Shown one piece after another: positions 37,242 through 48,151 of a stretch of 64,000 nt of DNA. The notes under the pieces are model-generated. The model was given only the letters and a program-made list of their open reading frames with translations, made no database searches and had not been told where the DNA came from. This DNA is from Lysobacterales bacterium 15-68-25 (GTDB lineage: Bacteria > Pseudomonadota > Gammaproteobacteria > Xanthomonadales > Rhodanobacteraceae). The stretch spans positions 1 to 64,000 of the forward strand of contig NCKB01000013.1 of NCBI GenBank assembly GCA_002279065.1, in the 5' to 3' direction. Numbering within the stretch: position 1 is the stretch's first letter; every line of letters starts with the position of its first letter. The position numbers were made by a program, and so were the translations under genes.

Positions 37242-39137
37242 ATGCGGATGATCGACCTGTCCCGCTATCCCCACCTGGCGCCCATCGAGACGCCCGCCGA
37301 CCTGCGCCGCGTACCCGACGAGGAATTGCCGGCCGTGGCGGACGAACTCCGCCAGTACCTGATCGAGGCCGTGGCCAGCTCCGGCGGCCATTTCGGCGCG
37401 GGACTGGGCGTGGTCGAGCTGACCGTGGCCCTGCACCACGTCTTCGACACCCCGCATGACCGGCTGGTCTGGGATGTCGGCCACCAGTGCTACCCGCACA
37501 AGATCCTCACCGGCCGCCGCGACCGCATAACCACGATCAAGAAGAAGGACGGCCTGGCACCGTTCCCGCGCCGCGAGGAGAGCGAGTACGACACCTTCGG
37601 CGTCGGCCACTCCTCCACCTCGATCTCCGCCGCGCTGGGCATGGCGATCGCCGCGCAGCGCCGCGGCGACGACCGCAAGTTCGTGGCCGTGATCGGCGAC
37701 GGCGCGATGACCGCCGGCATGGCCTTCGAGGCACTCAACCACGGCGGCGACGTGGAACCGAACATGCTTGTCGTGTTCAACGACAACGGCATGTCGATCA
37801 GCGAGAACGTCGGCGCGCTGACCAAGATGATGGCCCGGGCCATGGCCAGCCACACGCTCAACGCGTGGCGCGAGCGGGCCAAGCGGGCGATCCCCAAGCA
37901 GTCGCTGATGGGGCGCTTCTTCAAGCGCTGGGAAGAACACGCCAAGGGCATGTTCGTCCCCTCCACGCTGTTCGAGGAACTGGGCTTCCACTACACCGGC
38001 CCGATCGACGGCCACGACCTGCCGGCGCTGCTGCACGCCCTGCGCACGGTGAAGGAGCTTCCCGGCCCGCAGCTGCTGCACGTGATCACCACCAAGGGCA
38101 AGGGTTACGCCCCGGCCGAGCAGGCACAGATCGAATACCACGCGGTCGGCCCGTTCGACCCGCAGGCCGGCCTGGTGAAGAAGTCCGCGCCGGCCAAACC
38201 GACCTACACCGACGTGTTCAGCGACTGGCTGTGTGACCAGGCCGCGGCCGACGACCGCCTGATGGGCATCACCCCGGCGATGCGCGAAGGCTCGGGCCTG
38301 GTGCGATTCTCCAAGGAATATCCTGAGCGCTATTTCGACGTGGCGATCGCCGAGCAGCACGCGGTGACGCTGGCCGCCGGCATGGCCTGCGAGGGCGCCA
38401 AGCCGGTGGTGGCGATCTACTCCACCTTCCTGCAGCGCGCCTACGACCAGGCGATCCACGACGTGGCGCTGCAGAACCTGGACGTGACCTTCGCGATCGA
38501 CCGCGCAGGCGTCGTCGGCCCGGACGGCGCCACCCACGCCGGCAGCTTCGACCTGTCGTTCCTGCGCTGCCTGCCGAACATGGTGATCATGGCGCCGGCG
38601 GACGAGAACGAGTGCCGCATGATGCTCTCCACCGGCTTCGCCTATGAAGGCCCGGCCGCCGTGCGTTACCCGCGTGGCACCGGCCCCGGTGCGACGCTGC
38701 GGCCGGAGCTGGACACGCTGCCGATCGGCAAGGCCGAGCTGCGCCGCCGCGGCCGCGGTCTCGCCCTGCTCTCCTTCGGCGCCATGCTGGCGCCGGCCGC
38801 CGTGGTCGCCGCCGAACTGGACGCGACGCTGGTCAACATGCGCTTCGTCAAGCCGCTCGACGAGGCGATGCTGGTCGAGCTGGCGAGGACCCACGACGCC
38901 TTCGTCACCCTGGAGGACAACGCGGTGGCCGGCGGTGCCGGCTCGGCGGTGGCCGAGTGCCTGGCCGCGCACGGCATCACCCTGCCGATCCTGCACCTGG
39001 GTCTGCCGGACGTGTACCTCGAACACGGCAGCCGCGAAGAAGTGCTGAGCATGGCCGGCCTCGACCTGCCGTCGATCCGCCTGGCGATCCGCGCGCGCTT
39101 CCCGACACTGGTCGCCAGCAGCGCCAGCGCGGGCTGA
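37242..39137 (+). CDS. dxs: 1-deoxy-D-xylulose-5-phosphate synthase
   Basis: The 631-residue thiamine-diphosphate enzyme joins pyruvate and glyceraldehyde 3-phosphate, the first step of the MEP isoprenoid pathway. Motifs in order are [34 protein letters not shown], the ThDP site [18 protein letters not shown]...[16 protein letters not shown] with the catalytic Glu, [15 protein letters not shown] and C-terminal [14 protein letters not shown]. Length matches the family. Possible starts are ATG at 37242 or two codons later at 37248; a frame open upstream has no similarity. No strong ribosome binding site is visible. It converges on prmC. Confidence 0.97.
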   Translation: MRMIDLSRYPHLAPIETPADLRRVPDEELPAVADELRQYLIEAVASSGGHFGAGLGVVELTVALHHVFDTPHDRLVWDVGHQCYPHKILTGRRDRITTIKKKDGLAPFPRREESEYDTFGVGHSSTSISAALGMAIAAQRRGDDRKFVAVIGDGAMTAGMAFEALNHGGDVEPNMLVVFNDNGMSISENVGALTKMMARAMASHTLNAWRERAKRAIPKQSLMGRFFKRWEEHAKGMFVPSTLFEELGFHYTGPIDGHDLPALLHALRTVKELPGPQLLHVITTKGKGYAPAEQAQIEYHAVGPFDPQAGLVKKSAPAKPTYTDVFSDWLCDQAAADDRLMGITPAMREGSGLVRFSKEYPERYFDVAIAEQHAVTLAAGMACEGAKPVVAIYSTFLQRAYDQAIHDVALQNLDVTFAIDRAGVVGPDGATHAGSFDLSFLRCLPNMVIMAPADENECRMMLSTGFAYEGPAAVRYPRGTGPGATLRPELDTLPIGKAELRRRGRGLALLSFGAMLAPAAVVAAELDATLVNMRFVKPLDEAMLVELARTHDAFVTLEDNAVAGGAGSAVAECLAAHGITLPILHLGLPDVYLEHGSREEVLSMAGLDLPSIRLAIRARFPTLVASSASAG

Positions 39138-39179
39138 GCGTCGGCGGGCTCGCCGCCCTGCCCGGCCCCCGGCGGGGTC

Positions 39180-40007
39180 TCAGCCGGGGCGCCGCCCACC
39201 GCTGACGCGGTCGCGTTGCTCCAGGTCCTGCGCGGTGAACACCTCGCGATAGCCGGCCGCCTCCAGCAGTGCGCGGCAGGCTTCGCCCTGGTTCCAGCCG
39301 TGCTCGAACAACAGCCAGCCGCCGGGCACCAGGGCATCGTGGGCGTCGACGACGATGCGGCGGATGTCTTCCAGACCGTCCGCTCCCGAAGCCAGCGCGC
39401 CGGTCGGCTCGAAGCGCAGGTCGCCCTGCGCGAGGTGCGGGTCGCCTGCCTCGATGTACGGCGGATTGGAGACGATCAGGTCGAAGCGCAGTCCGGCCAG
39501 CGGCGCCAGCCAGTCGCCCTCGACGAAACCCACGTTGGGAATGCACAGCCGACGCGCGTTGCGCCGTGCCACCTCGAGTGCGTCCGCACTCGCGTCCACC
39601 GCAAAGATGCGCGCCTGCGGCCGTTCGGTACCGATCGCCAACGCGATCGCACCGCTGCCGGTACCCAGGTCGGCCACGCTGGCGGCACGGTCTTCCGGCA
39701 GACGCGCCAGCGCCAGCTCCACCAGCAGCTCGGTTTCCGGGCGGGGGATCAGCGTGGCCGGCGTGACCTCCAGCTCCAGCGACCAGAACCCGCGCCGCCC
39801 GATGATGTAGGCCACCGGCTCGCCGGCGAGACGGCGCTGCACCAGCGCGGCGAAGGTCTGCTCGTCGGCCAGCGACAGCACGTCGTCGGCGTGCGCGACG
39901 AGCCAGCTGGCCGGGCGGCGCAGAGCGTGCTGCAGGAGTGCTTCGGCGTCGACGCGCTCGCCGAGGCGGCGAGTGGCGTCACCGAGGGCGTGGCGGACTT
40001 CAGTCAT
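39180..40007 (-). CDS. prmC: peptide chain release factor N5-glutamine methyltransferase
   Basis: The 275-residue enzyme methylates the GGQ glutamine of release factors RF1 and RF2 using SAM. It has the N-terminal helical release-factor-binding domain ([30 protein letters not shown]), then [36 protein letters not shown]. The SAM-binding [16 protein letters not shown] follows, then the catalytic VSNPPYIE (NPPY) motif. Length is typical. Its ATG lies inside the end of the upstream 1373-residue gene (ATGACTGA overlap), suggesting translational coupling. There is no prfA next to it in this window. Confidence 0.96.
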   Translation of the reverse strand: MTEVRHALGDATRRLGERVDAEALLQHALRRPASWLVAHADDVLSLADEQTFAALVQRRLAGEPVAYIIGRRGFWSLELEVTPATLIPRPETELLVELALARLPEDRAASVADLGTGSGAIALAIGTERPQARIFAVDASADALEVARRNARRLCIPNVGFVEGDWLAPLAGLRFDLIVSNPPYIEAGDPHLAQGDLRFEPTGALASGADGLEDIRRIVVDAHDALVPGGWLLFEHGWNQGEACRALLEAAGYREVFTAQDLEQRDRVSGGRRPG

Positions 40008-43000
40008 GGGCAGCGGATTCTTGTTCGTGGGTCGGCAGGTCCGGCGGGCTGGCGCGCCGGATGCGCGGACGCCAGTAGCCGCCCTCGCTCCATGCCGAAA
40101 ACGCCCAGCGTAGCCAGCCGATGAGGGCATTGGCCAGCCACAGCGCCCAGGCCAGCATCGCCAGCTTGTAGACCCACAGCGACACGCTCAGCACACCGGC
40201 CCGCGGCAGCACGCCGGTGCTCTGGTCGGCGAACCAGCGCAGGTTCCATGCGTTTGAGCCGTTGCCGGCCACGTGCATGTCCGGCAGCCCCAGCAGGCCA
40301 CGCGGCACGGCCCCGACCAGCACCAGCAGGGCGAGCGCGGTGAGTACCGCCAGCCCGACCTGCGCCAGGTTGAACAGGGCCGGCGAAGCCAGCGGCCGGA
40401 TCCGCGCACGTATGCCCATTGCGATCAACCACGCCACCACCAGGGCGTAGGCGCTCCAGGCAAACGCGGAGAATCCCAGCCCGAGCAGCAACCAATGGTG
40501 GAAGCGCAGCGGCGTCGGCGCGTAGCGCGCCAGTAGCCACGCGGCGACGAGCAGCACGGCGAGCTGGGACCAGTACAGCACCGCCGGCCCCATCGACGGC
40601 CCCCACGCCCACAGCACCCAGCGGTCGCGCGGCAACTGCAGGTCGAGCGCGATGTTGGCCACCGGCGCACGCAGGTCGAACGCGGCCGTGCGGGTGCGGG
40701 CCGCGACGCCCTCCGGCTGGCGCAGCACCACCTGGTAGGCGTGCACGCCCGGCAGCAGCGGCAGGGCCAGCTTGCCGTCGCGTACGCCGAGGTTGAGCGC
40801 CTCGCCGTCGCGCCGCGCCTGCAGCAGTTCGGCGCCGGGCGGCAGGGTGATCGCGTGTTCGCCGCCGCGGGTACTGCGTGCCGAGAGCTGCAGCGTCGTC
40901 TCGCTCGCCCGCTCGCCCGCCGCGGTGCCGATCTGCACGCGGTCGAACGCGATGCTGGACCCGGGCACCGCCGACGGTTCGCTCAGGGCGAGCGTGAGCG
41001 TCTCGCCCGGCAACGGCTGGAAGCGCAGGCCGTGCGATGCCGCGCTGGTCGGCACGCCGCCGGCCTCGACATGCCACGTGGGCGCAGCATCGACCTGCCA
41101 TACCTCGGCGCGCTCGGCGAGCGGCGGCGCGGTCAGCGACAGCGTCGGCGCGTGGTCGAGCCGGCTGGTCCAGCCCACCTGCGGCGTATCGGCGCTGAAG
41201 CTGGCCCGCAGGACGCCGTCGTGCACCACCAGATCGTCACCCTGCGGGTGCTCGCCCGGCAGCAGCGGCACGTCGACGCTGAAGCCGCCCTGTTCCGGCG
41301 CCAGTCGCTGCACCGTGGTGCGGACCTGCCAGTCCACGCCGAACGAGAGCTGGCGGATCACCCGCACGTAGGGCGGCAGGGGCTGCGCCACCTGCAGCGG
41401 GCTGCCGCCGGGCGCGGTGCGCATGCGGGTCAGCGTGAGGCTGTCGCCGGCCAGCCGGGCGTCGTCGAGTCCGCTCGCGTTCCAGCCCTGGCCGATGAAC
41501 CCCACGTGGGCGGGACGCAACGGAAAGCCGAGCCGCACGCTGTCCGCGCCGGCGGCGATGCGATAGCGCAGCGTGACCTGGTGGACGCCGCGGTCCACCC
41601 GCAGCACCAGCGCATCCCCGCGGCGCGCCAGCGTGGCGGGCTGGCCATCCGCCTGGGCGTCGAGCAGGACCAGCGCATCGTCCGCCTGCGGCAACGGCAG
41701 GCCGCTGGCGGCGCCGGCGTCGGCCGCCATGGCCAGCTCGAGCGTGTCGCCACCGACCTGCAACTGGGCGTCGGCGAGTGCCACGCAGTCCGGCGCGCAC
41801 TTCGGCGCTTCGGTCAGCCGCTGGCGCAGGGCATCCAGCAGACGTGGATCGGGGAAGGCTTGGCGCGCGTGGCCGGCCGGGGCCGCGAACAGCGCGCACA
41901 GCAGCACGGCGGTCGCCGCTGCGCCGCGCCGCCAGTCGGCCCAGCGGCCGCGTAGGGGCGTCACCAGCACCGGCACCATCCGCGCCAGCAGCGCCGCGAG
42001 CAGGCCGACCATCAGCACGCGCAGCAGGCGCACCAGCCAGGCCGGGGCGATCACCAGCCGCATGGTCTGTCCCGCTGTGACCGGGCCGGACCAGCCCAGC
42101 CGGTAGCTGTTGCCGGCCTGCCATGCCGGCTGGCCGGTGCCGGCCTGCGCAACGCTGCGGCTGTCCAGCGGCGCACCGGGGCCGGCGGACATCGTGGTGA
42201 CTGGACCCGAGCTGTCGTCCTCGCCGATGACCGGCACGCTGGACGGCATCGGCTCCATCGGTGCCAGCACCGCAGGCGCCGCCGGCGCATTGGCGGTCGG
42301 CGGGGGCGGCGGTGGCGGAACGGCGCGACGAGCCTGCTGCTGGACACCCTCGGCGGCCTTCATGGCGGCCGCCAGCCCGGCGTCGGGCGACGGGCCGCCG
42401 ACCGCGCGGCTCTCCAGTTGCGGATGCAGCGCGTACTGCAGCTGCGTGGCCGCGAACGGCAGGGTCCACAGTACGGCGAGGACGAAGGCGGCCAGCGCGA
42501 CGAAGCGCGACGCGAACCGCAGGCGCCCCTCCGGCAGCGCGCGCAGCAGCAGCGCAAGAGCGAGCGCCACGGCCAGCGTCCAGCGCGGCGCCCCGCCCTC
42601 GTGCTGGGCCAGCAGCAGGAAGCCCGCCGCCAGCACCGCGCCGGGCCAGCCCAGCGCACGCCCAGCGAGCAGGGCGATCAGCGCCACCACGAACAGGTCG
42701 AGCAGGGTCCACTGCGCGATCCACGAATCCGGTGAGCGGTCTGCGCCATCGGCGCCCAGCAGCCGGTAGCCCGGAGGCAGGTGCAGGGTGGCGTCGATGC
42801 CCTCCAGCGGAACCTGCCAGCCACCGGCCGGCAGGCGGCCGGCGTGCTCCGGCACGCGCAGGCCGGCGGACAGGTCGAGCTCGCGGTCGCGCAGCTCGAT
42901 ACCGCGGCGGCCGTCCTTTCCGGCGCTGACCAGCAGCGGCTGCCCGTCCTGCTCGGCTCGCTGCAACAGCCACGGCGCGCCCACGTCGAGCCGCTGGCGG

Positions 43001-44121
43001 CGGCGCAGCGTACCGGTCAGGCGGTCGACCGCACTGAGGCCCGAGCCGTCGAAGTCCAGCCACAGCTCGCGCCGCAGATGCAGCCGGTCGTCCTGGCCGC
43101 CGCGATCGCCGCGATTGCCTTCGACGACGGTCAGACCATGCGTGGCATCGACCGCGAACGCCGGCAGGTTGAGCCACTCATCCGGCACGCCGGCACGCGC
43201 AGCATCCACGCCCTGCCCCTCGGCGCGCGTGCCGCGCAGGTCGGTGTCGTCGGCGTAGCTCCAGGTCTCCTGCGTCGGCCACGGCGCGCCCGGCGGCTTG
43301 AACTGCACGCCGGCCAGCGGCGCGGTGGCACGGGCGTCCAGCGTGATCGTCCATTGGCCCGGCCGCAGTTGCACGCGCAGCCGGCCGTCGTTCTCCAGTC
43401 GCGCCGGCAGCTCGCCGGACAGCGCGGTGGCGACGAAGCCCGGCGGCAGTGCGGGACCCAGCAGCTGCTCGCGTGCGGACCCTGCCACATCGAGCTGCAG
43501 CCGGGTTTCGAGCCGGGGTGGCAGGCCGTCGGCAAGCCGGCGATAGACCCGCAGCGAGAGCGCGTCTGCCGCGCGCGCCGAGAGTGCCGCCTCGCCGAGG
43601 GTGAGGCGATTGCCGTTGCGCTCGATGCGCGCCACCGGCGCGCCGTCCACGGTGAGGTCGACCAGCGCGATCGACCGAGGCAGTGCCAGCGTGGCCGGGC
43701 GACGGCTCCAGTCCATGCCGCCCTCGATCCGGTGACCGCCGGCGGCCAGCCACACCGACGGCGCGCCGCCGTGCGCCAGCACCGGTTGCGGCTGGCCGTC
43801 CACGCGCACCTGCTGCGGCCAGTCGCGCACATCGCCGGGCAACGCCACCCAGCCCGGCGCATCCAGGCTCGCCTGCAACGTGAAGCGTGCCCCGTCCGCG
43901 CCGGCCTGCAGCAGCAGTCGCCCAGGCCAGACGCACTGGCGCGTGTCACCAGCGGCGACCGGCGCGGCCAGCAGCGGACAGGCCTGCTCCGGCACGTCAT
44001 GCAGCACCCAGCCTTGCCAGTCCTTCAGCGCGGGGGGAATGTCCTGCGCCCGCAGTGGCGCGACGAGCAGCGATGCCAGCAACGCGAGCGCCCACCAGGC
44101 GCTCCGTGAACGACGTTCCAT
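40000..44121 (-). CDS. very large membrane protein of unknown function
   Basis: The 1373-residue protein has a signal peptide ([26 protein letters not shown]). A long beta-rich extracytoplasmic region covers about 26-465. A cluster of membrane helices follows (about 470-560), then a Pro/Ala-rich spacer with PPPPPPP (about 605-620) and helices near 695-750. A second extracytoplasmic beta-rich region covers about 750-1170, and a final set of helices about 1175-1345. Two beta modules alternating with two membrane blocks suggest internal duplication. No known domain is recognised. GGGGAG precedes the ATG, and its stop overlaps the start of prmC. The frame is intact over 4.1 kb with consistent codon bias. 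Confidence 0.8.
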   Translation of the reverse strand: MERRSRSAWWALALLASLLVAPLRAQDIPPALKDWQGWVLHDVPEQACPLLAAPVAAGDTRQCVWPGRLLLQAGADGARFTLQASLDAPGWVALPGDVRDWPQQVRVDGQPQPVLAHGGAPSVWLAAGGHRIEGGMDWSRRPATLALPRSIALVDLTVDGAPVARIERNGNRLTLGEAALSARAADALSLRVYRRLADGLPPRLETRLQLDVAGSAREQLLGPALPPGFVATALSGELPARLENDGRLRVQLRPGQWTITLDARATAPLAGVQFKPPGAPWPTQETWSYADDTDLRGTRAEGQGVDAARAGVPDEWLNLPAFAVDATHGLTVVEGNRGDRGGQDDRLHLRRELWLDFDGSGLSAVDRLTGTLRRRQRLDVGAPWLLQRAEQDGQPLLVSAGKDGRRGIELRDRELDLSAGLRVPEHAGRLPAGGWQVPLEGIDATLHLPPGYRLLGADGADRSPDSWIAQWTLLDLFVVALIALLAGRALGWPGAVLAAGFLLLAQHEGGAPRWTLAVALALALLLRALPEGRLRFASRFVALAAFVLAVLWTLPFAATQLQYALHPQLESRAVGGPSPDAGLAAAMKAAEGVQQQARRAVPPPPPPPTANAPAAPAVLAPMEPMPSSVPVIGEDDSSGPVTTMSAGPGAPLDSRSVAQAGTGQPAWQAGNSYRLGWSGPVTAGQTMRLVIAPAWLVRLLRVLMVGLLAALLARMVPVLVTPLRGRWADWRRGAAATAVLLCALFAAPAGHARQAFPDPRLLDALRQRLTEAPKCAPDCVALADAQLQVGGDTLELAMAADAGAASGLPLPQADDALVLLDAQADGQPATLARRGDALVLRVDRGVHQVTLRYRIAAGADSVRLGFPLRPAHVGFIGQGWNASGLDDARLAGDSLTLTRMRTAPGGSPLQVAQPLPPYVRVIRQLSFGVDWQVRTTVQRLAPEQGGFSVDVPLLPGEHPQGDDLVVHDGVLRASFSADTPQVGWTSRLDHAPTLSLTAPPLAERAEVWQVDAAPTWHVEAGGVPTSAASHGLRFQPLPGETLTLALSEPSAVPGSSIAFDRVQIGTAAGERASETTLQLSARSTRGGEHAITLPPGAELLQARRDGEALNLGVRDGKLALPLLPGVHAYQVVLRQPEGVAARTRTAAFDLRAPVANIALDLQLPRDRWVLWAWGPSMGPAVLYWSQLAVLLVAAWLLARYAPTPLRFHHWLLLGLGFSAFAWSAYALVVAWLIAMGIRARIRPLASPALFNLAQVGLAVLTALALLVLVGAVPRGLLGLPDMHVAGNGSNAWNLRWFADQSTGVLPRAGVLSVSLWVYKLAMLAWALWLANALIGWLRWAFSAWSEGGYWRPRIRRASPPDLPTHEQESAAHD

Positions 44122-44267
44122 GATCCTCTCCCCATGCCGTGTCGTGGGCCCGGGCAGTGTAGCGATGCGGTGGCGCCGACGGCGCCGGGTGCATCCCCTG
44201 CGGCGGCCCGCCCGTAAGCACCGCTGCGCTCCCGGTGAAACGGTGGTGGGTCGTATCCGGGGTTACG

Positions 44268-44288
44268 GCGCACGGCCAGACCGTGCGC
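44268..44288. repeat. REP-like hairpin in the upstream region of the lipoprotein hydrolase
   Basis: GCGCACGG and CCGTGCGC form a perfect 8-bp stem with a CCAGA loop, ending 21 nt before the ATG at 44310. It could fold in the 5' UTR or be a dispersed repeat. Confidence 0.4.
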
Positions 44289-44309
44289 TCCCTTCTGCGA
44301 GGGTTACCG

Positions 44310-45266
44310 ATGCCTGCTCCCCATCTCCATTGCGACCGCGTGGTGCCGCTGCGGCCGCGGCGCCCGCGCGGCCTCGCCGCGCTGCTGGCCGCGCTCGTCG
44401 CCGGCCTGCTCGGCGGCTGCCAGGCCACGCTGTTCGCCGGGCTCAACGCCACCGCGCGCGACGGCGGCGTGGTGGCCACCCGCGACATCGCATTCGACCC
44501 GGCGCATCGGCTGGCGCTGGATGTCTATCGCCCAGCCGACGCGCATGGCGCGCCAGTGGTGGTGTTCTTCTACGGCGGCAGCTGGAGGTCCGGCAAGCGG
44601 CAGTGGTACCGCTGGGCCGGCGAGGCGCTGGCGCGACGCGGGCTGGTGGTGGTGATCCCCGATTACCGCAAATGGCCGCAGGTGCGGATGGGCGGTTTCA
44701 TGCGCGACGCCGCGCAAGCGGTGGCCTGGGCGCATGCGCACGCCGGCGAGTTCGGTGGCGATCCCGACGCACTGTTCGTGATGGGCCACTCGGCCGGCGC
44801 CCACCTGGGCGCCCTGCTCGCCACCGACGGCCGCTGGCTTCGCCAGGTCGGCCTGCGGCCCGGCCAGCTGAGCGGCTTCATCGGCTTGGCCGGGCCTTAC
44901 GACTTCCTGCCGCTGACCGACCCGGACTTCATCGACATGTTCGGCCACGGCCACGCCGAGCAGCTGGCCTCGCAACCGGTGCACTTCGTCGACGGCAACG
45001 AGCCGCCGATGCTGTTGTTGCAGGGCACCGACGACGACCTGGTGGCGCCGCGCAACGCCAGCGCGCTGGGTGAGGCGGTGCAGCGTGCCGGCGGTCGCGC
45101 GACCGTGGAGCTGATTCCCGGCGTGGGCCATGTCGCCCTGCTGCTGGCGATGTCGCGCCCGCTGCGCGGCCGCGCCCCGGTGCTCGAGGACGTCACTGCC
45201 TTCATCCGCGCGCAGGCCGACCGTCCGGCGCGACTCGCCATGGCGGCGGCGGCCCGGGTGCGCTGA
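44310..45266 (+). CDS. alpha/beta-hydrolase lipoprotein (BD-FAE/carboxylesterase-like)
   Basis: The 318-residue protein has a hydrophobic N-terminal segment (GLAALLAALVAGLLGGC) with a lipobox-like Cys, then a complete alpha/beta hydrolase. It shows the oxyanion region VVVFFYGGSW, nucleophile elbow GHSAGAH, acid DDDLVAPRNA and catalytic His in PGVGHVALLL. The closest recognisable group is the carboxylesterase/BD-FAE type that acts on esters. The true substrate is unknown. The ATG at 44310 has GCGAGGG 6 nt upstream. It is divergent from the 1373-residue gene and converges on the aminopeptidase with a terminator between them. Confidence 0.86.
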   Translation: MPAPHLHCDRVVPLRPRRPRGLAALLAALVAGLLGGCQATLFAGLNATARDGGVVATRDIAFDPAHRLALDVYRPADAHGAPVVVFFYGGSWRSGKRQWYRWAGEALARRGLVVVIPDYRKWPQVRMGGFMRDAAQAVAWAHAHAGEFGGDPDALFVMGHSAGAHLGALLATDGRWLRQVGLRPGQLSGFIGLAGPYDFLPLTDPDFIDMFGHGHAEQLASQPVHFVDGNEPPMLLLQGTDDDLVAPRNASALGEAVQRAGGRATVELIPGVGHVALLLAMSRPLRGRAPVLEDVTAFIRAQADRPARLAMAAAARVR

Positions 45267-45274
45267 GTCCCACG

Positions 45275-45308
45275 CCGGCAAAAGAAACGCCGGGCGGTCT
45301 CCCGCCCG
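45275..45308 (-). terminator. intrinsic terminator of the M1 aminopeptidase gene
   Basis: CGCCGGGCGG and CCGCCCGGCG (45285-45294 and 45299-45308) form a perfect 10-bp stem with a TCTC loop. On the minus strand it is followed by TTTCTTTTGC. Confidence 0.88.
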
Positions 45309-45341
45309 GCGCTCCGGTGTTGCCCTGCGAGGGCGATCCGG

Positions 45342-48020
45342 TCAGCGCATGATCGCCGAAGCGTCCTGCTTCTGCTTCAACGCAGCGCACAGCAGCGTGG
45401 ATTCGGAGGTCTGCGCCAGACCACGGGCCGCGCCCGGCGCCTGGTTCACGCGATCCTTGAAGAACGCCTGCAGCCGCTCGGCCTCGGCCTGCGAGCAGCC
45501 GCCGCCGCCCATCAGCGCCGGCAGGCGGCCACCGGCGAAGCTGCCGGTGCGGGCCAGGATCTGGTCGTAATGGGCGACCGACCACTTCCACATCGCATCG
45601 CGCTGGGCTGGCGTGTCGCGACCGCCGCGCAGCAGGTAGGCCATCTCGCCCACCTTCACTGCCTTGCTGAGCGCGAAATCGCGGATCTGCTCGGCCAAGG
45701 CCGGATCCTCCACGCTGGCCAGGCCGGAGATGATCGCGTTGCGGATCGCCGGGTCGCTGGTCTTCGGCAGCGTCGCGATCAGCGTGTCGACCACCGGCTT
45801 GCCGTGCTCCTGTGCGGCCACGCCCAGCGCCACGCCGAGCAGGTCGGGATCGGCGGCGGCGAAATCGAGACTGCCGTCGGCCTTGGGCTTCATCACCGCG
45901 TCGCCCTGCTTGAGCAATTCGGCGCGCACTTCCGGCAGCTTCACGTCCATGCCGAGGAACTCGGCCAGCGTGCTGCGCATCAGCGAGTCGCCGTCGGCCT
46001 CGCCGGCCTTGCGGTGGTAACCCAGCGCCTGCATGCGCGGCAGGTAGGCGTCCTTAGCCCAGGCCACCAGCTTGGCGCGCTCGGCATCGGTGCTGGCGAG
46101 GTTGCGCCAGATCCAGCCGAAGGTGTTCAGCGGCGCAGTGGCCACGTCGTCGGTCTTGGAAGCCGCCAGCGGCTTGAGCGCGGCCAGTGCATCGGCCGCG
46201 TCGATGTCGCCGTGACGGAAGCTCGCACCCACCGCATCGGCATAGGCGAGCTGCTCGGTGTCGGCCAGCGAACCGATCTGCTTGCCCAGCGCGGCGAGGC
46301 CCGCCTTGGTCATGCCGAAGCGGTAGTAGCCCTGCGCGTCGGCATTGGGCATCACCCAGGTCGGCGTGCTGGCGCCGGCCAGCACCATCGAACCCTCGGC
46401 CTTGTCCAGCATCTCGCAGCTCACCTTGCTGCCGCCGGGGACCCCGTAGCGCACGCACACGGGCACGCCCCACACGCGGTGGCTGTCGCCGGTGGAACCG
46501 ACCGGCAGGTAGCGGCTCTGGCTCAGCTGCAGGATGGTCTGGCCATCCTTCTGCTCCAGCTTGGTCTGCACGTACGGCACACCGGACTGGTTGAGGAAGC
46601 TCTTGAACGCGTCCTTGAACTCCTCGCCCTTGTCGGCCGCCTTGGCGATCGAGTCGACCAGATCATCGGCGGTGGCGTTGCCGAACTTGTGGTCCTGGAT
46701 GTACGCGCGCATGCCCTTCTGGAACACCGCCGGCGTCACGTAGTTCTCGAACATGCCCAGTACGGCCGCACCCTTCTGGTAGGTGATGCCGTCGAACGCG
46801 GTCATGATGTCGCCGTTGCCGGTGATCGGCTGGCGGATCTTGCGCGCACTGACCAGGCTGTCGTTGTTCATCGCGCCCTGCGCGCCGCGGATGCGGTCGA
46901 GGTCGGCGCGGTAGGCCGGATGCACCGCCATGGTGACCTTCTGCTGCATCCAGGTGGCGAAGGCTTCGTTGAGCCAGATGTCGTTCCACCACTTGGTGGT
47001 CACCGTATCGCCGGTCCACTGGTGGGCCAGCTCGTGCGCGGTGACGTTGAACGAGCCGCGCACGTACTGCGCCGGCGAATCCGGATCGAGCAGCAGCAGC
47101 CAGTCGCGGAAGGTGACCAGGCCCGGGTTTTCCATCGCGCCGGCGGCGAAGTCCGGTGCGGCGAGCAGGTCGAGCTTGCCGAACGGATAGCCGAAGCCGT
47201 AGTAGTTCTCCAGCGTGTGGATGATGCTCGGCGTCTCCGACAGCACGTGCTGCATGCGGTGGCCTTCGCCCTTGGCCGCCACGCCGCGCAGCTTCAGCGG
47301 CTCGCTGCGATAGGCATCCGGCGAGATGTCCGGGCCGGCCACGATGTCCCACGGGCCGACGCCGAAGGCGACGAGGTAGGTCGGCAGCGGGCGGGTCGGG
47401 GCGAAGGTGATCGTCTTCCAGCCCTTGCCGGCCGGCTTCTCGCTCACTTCGCCGGTGTTGGCCACGGCCTTCTCGCTGTCCGGGATGGTCAGGGTGAGGT
47501 CGAACGGGGTCTTGTAGTCCGGCTGGTCGAAACCGGGGAACGCATAGCGCGCGCTGATCGGCTCCATCTGCGTCATCGCGTAGGGCTGGCCTTCGTGGCT
47601 GACCTTGTACAGGCCCTGCAGCTGCATGTTCAGCGGCGCGGTGTAGTCGAACGCGAGGGTGATCTCCTGCGGCTTCACGGTGTGGCCGAAGTCGACGCGG
47701 GCCACGCCCTCCTGCGGCGCGACCGCCACGTACTTGGCGGCCGAAGCCTTGCCGGCGGCGTCGGTCAGGCGGACCTTCGACACGGTCAGGTCGGCGCCGT
47801 GCAGCCAGACGTGGTCGGAGGCCTGGGTCAGCTTGACCTTGATCACCGTGTGGCCGGAGAAGTCCTTCTGGTGCGGGTCGACCTTGAACGCGAGTTGGTA
47901 GGACTGCGGCACCGCCCAGGTGGGCAGCAGGCCATGCGGCACGGCATCGCCGCCGGCAGCGAACGCGGCGCTGCAACTGGCAGCGAGGGCGGTGAACAGG
48001 AGCGGGCGGAGGAGGCGCAT
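45342..48020 (-). CDS. secreted M1-family aminopeptidase
   Basis: The 892-residue zinc aminopeptidase has a signal peptide (MRLLRPLLFTALAASCSAAFA). The N-terminal beta domain is followed by the exopeptidase motif GAMEN and the zinc site HELAHQW...NEAFA (HExxH, 18 residues, Glu). A long C-terminal ERAP1-like helical domain follows. It removes N-terminal residues from peptides, here probably in the periplasm or outside the cell, unlike cytosolic PepN. Length is typical. No strong ribosome binding site is visible. Its upstream region contains the candidate RNA terminator and the divergent oxyR region. Confidence 0.95.
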   Translation of the reverse strand: MRLLRPLLFTALAASCSAAFAAGGDAVPHGLLPTWAVPQSYQLAFKVDPHQKDFSGHTVIKVKLTQASDHVWLHGADLTVSKVRLTDAAGKASAAKYVAVAPQEGVARVDFGHTVKPQEITLAFDYTAPLNMQLQGLYKVSHEGQPYAMTQMEPISARYAFPGFDQPDYKTPFDLTLTIPDSEKAVANTGEVSEKPAGKGWKTITFAPTRPLPTYLVAFGVGPWDIVAGPDISPDAYRSEPLKLRGVAAKGEGHRMQHVLSETPSIIHTLENYYGFGYPFGKLDLLAAPDFAAGAMENPGLVTFRDWLLLLDPDSPAQYVRGSFNVTAHELAHQWTGDTVTTKWWNDIWLNEAFATWMQQKVTMAVHPAYRADLDRIRGAQGAMNNDSLVSARKIRQPITGNGDIMTAFDGITYQKGAAVLGMFENYVTPAVFQKGMRAYIQDHKFGNATADDLVDSIAKAADKGEEFKDAFKSFLNQSGVPYVQTKLEQKDGQTILQLSQSRYLPVGSTGDSHRVWGVPVCVRYGVPGGSKVSCEMLDKAEGSMVLAGASTPTWVMPNADAQGYYRFGMTKAGLAALGKQIGSLADTEQLAYADAVGASFRHGDIDAADALAALKPLAASKTDDVATAPLNTFGWIWRNLASTDAERAKLVAWAKDAYLPRMQALGYHRKAGEADGDSLMRSTLAEFLGMDVKLPEVRAELLKQGDAVMKPKADGSLDFAAADPDLLGVALGVAAQEHGKPVVDTLIATLPKTSDPAIRNAIISGLASVEDPALAEQIRDFALSKAVKVGEMAYLLRGGRDTPAQRDAMWKWSVAHYDQILARTGSFAGGRLPALMGGGGCSQAEAERLQAFFKDRVNQAPGAARGLAQTSESTLLCAALKQKQDASAIMR

Positions 48021-48112
48021 GGGGCGTGTCCGGTGGCAAGGGAACCCCGAACGCTAGGCAGCCCATGACCTATGACACAGTGCCAGAAGGCACCCCCGGC
48101 ATGGCGCAGCGC

Positions 48113-48151
48113 AAAAAAAACCGGTGAGCGGGCGGGGGGCCCGGTCACCGG
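48113..48151 (-). terminator. intrinsic terminator pointing away from oxyR
   Basis: The stem CCGGTGA/TCACCGG (48121-48127 and 48145-48151), with an inner CGGG/CCCG extension, is followed on the minus strand by T8 (48120-48113). No plus-strand T-run exists, so the direction is unambiguous. No minus-strand gene ends here, which implies a separate short transcript. Confidence 0.8.
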
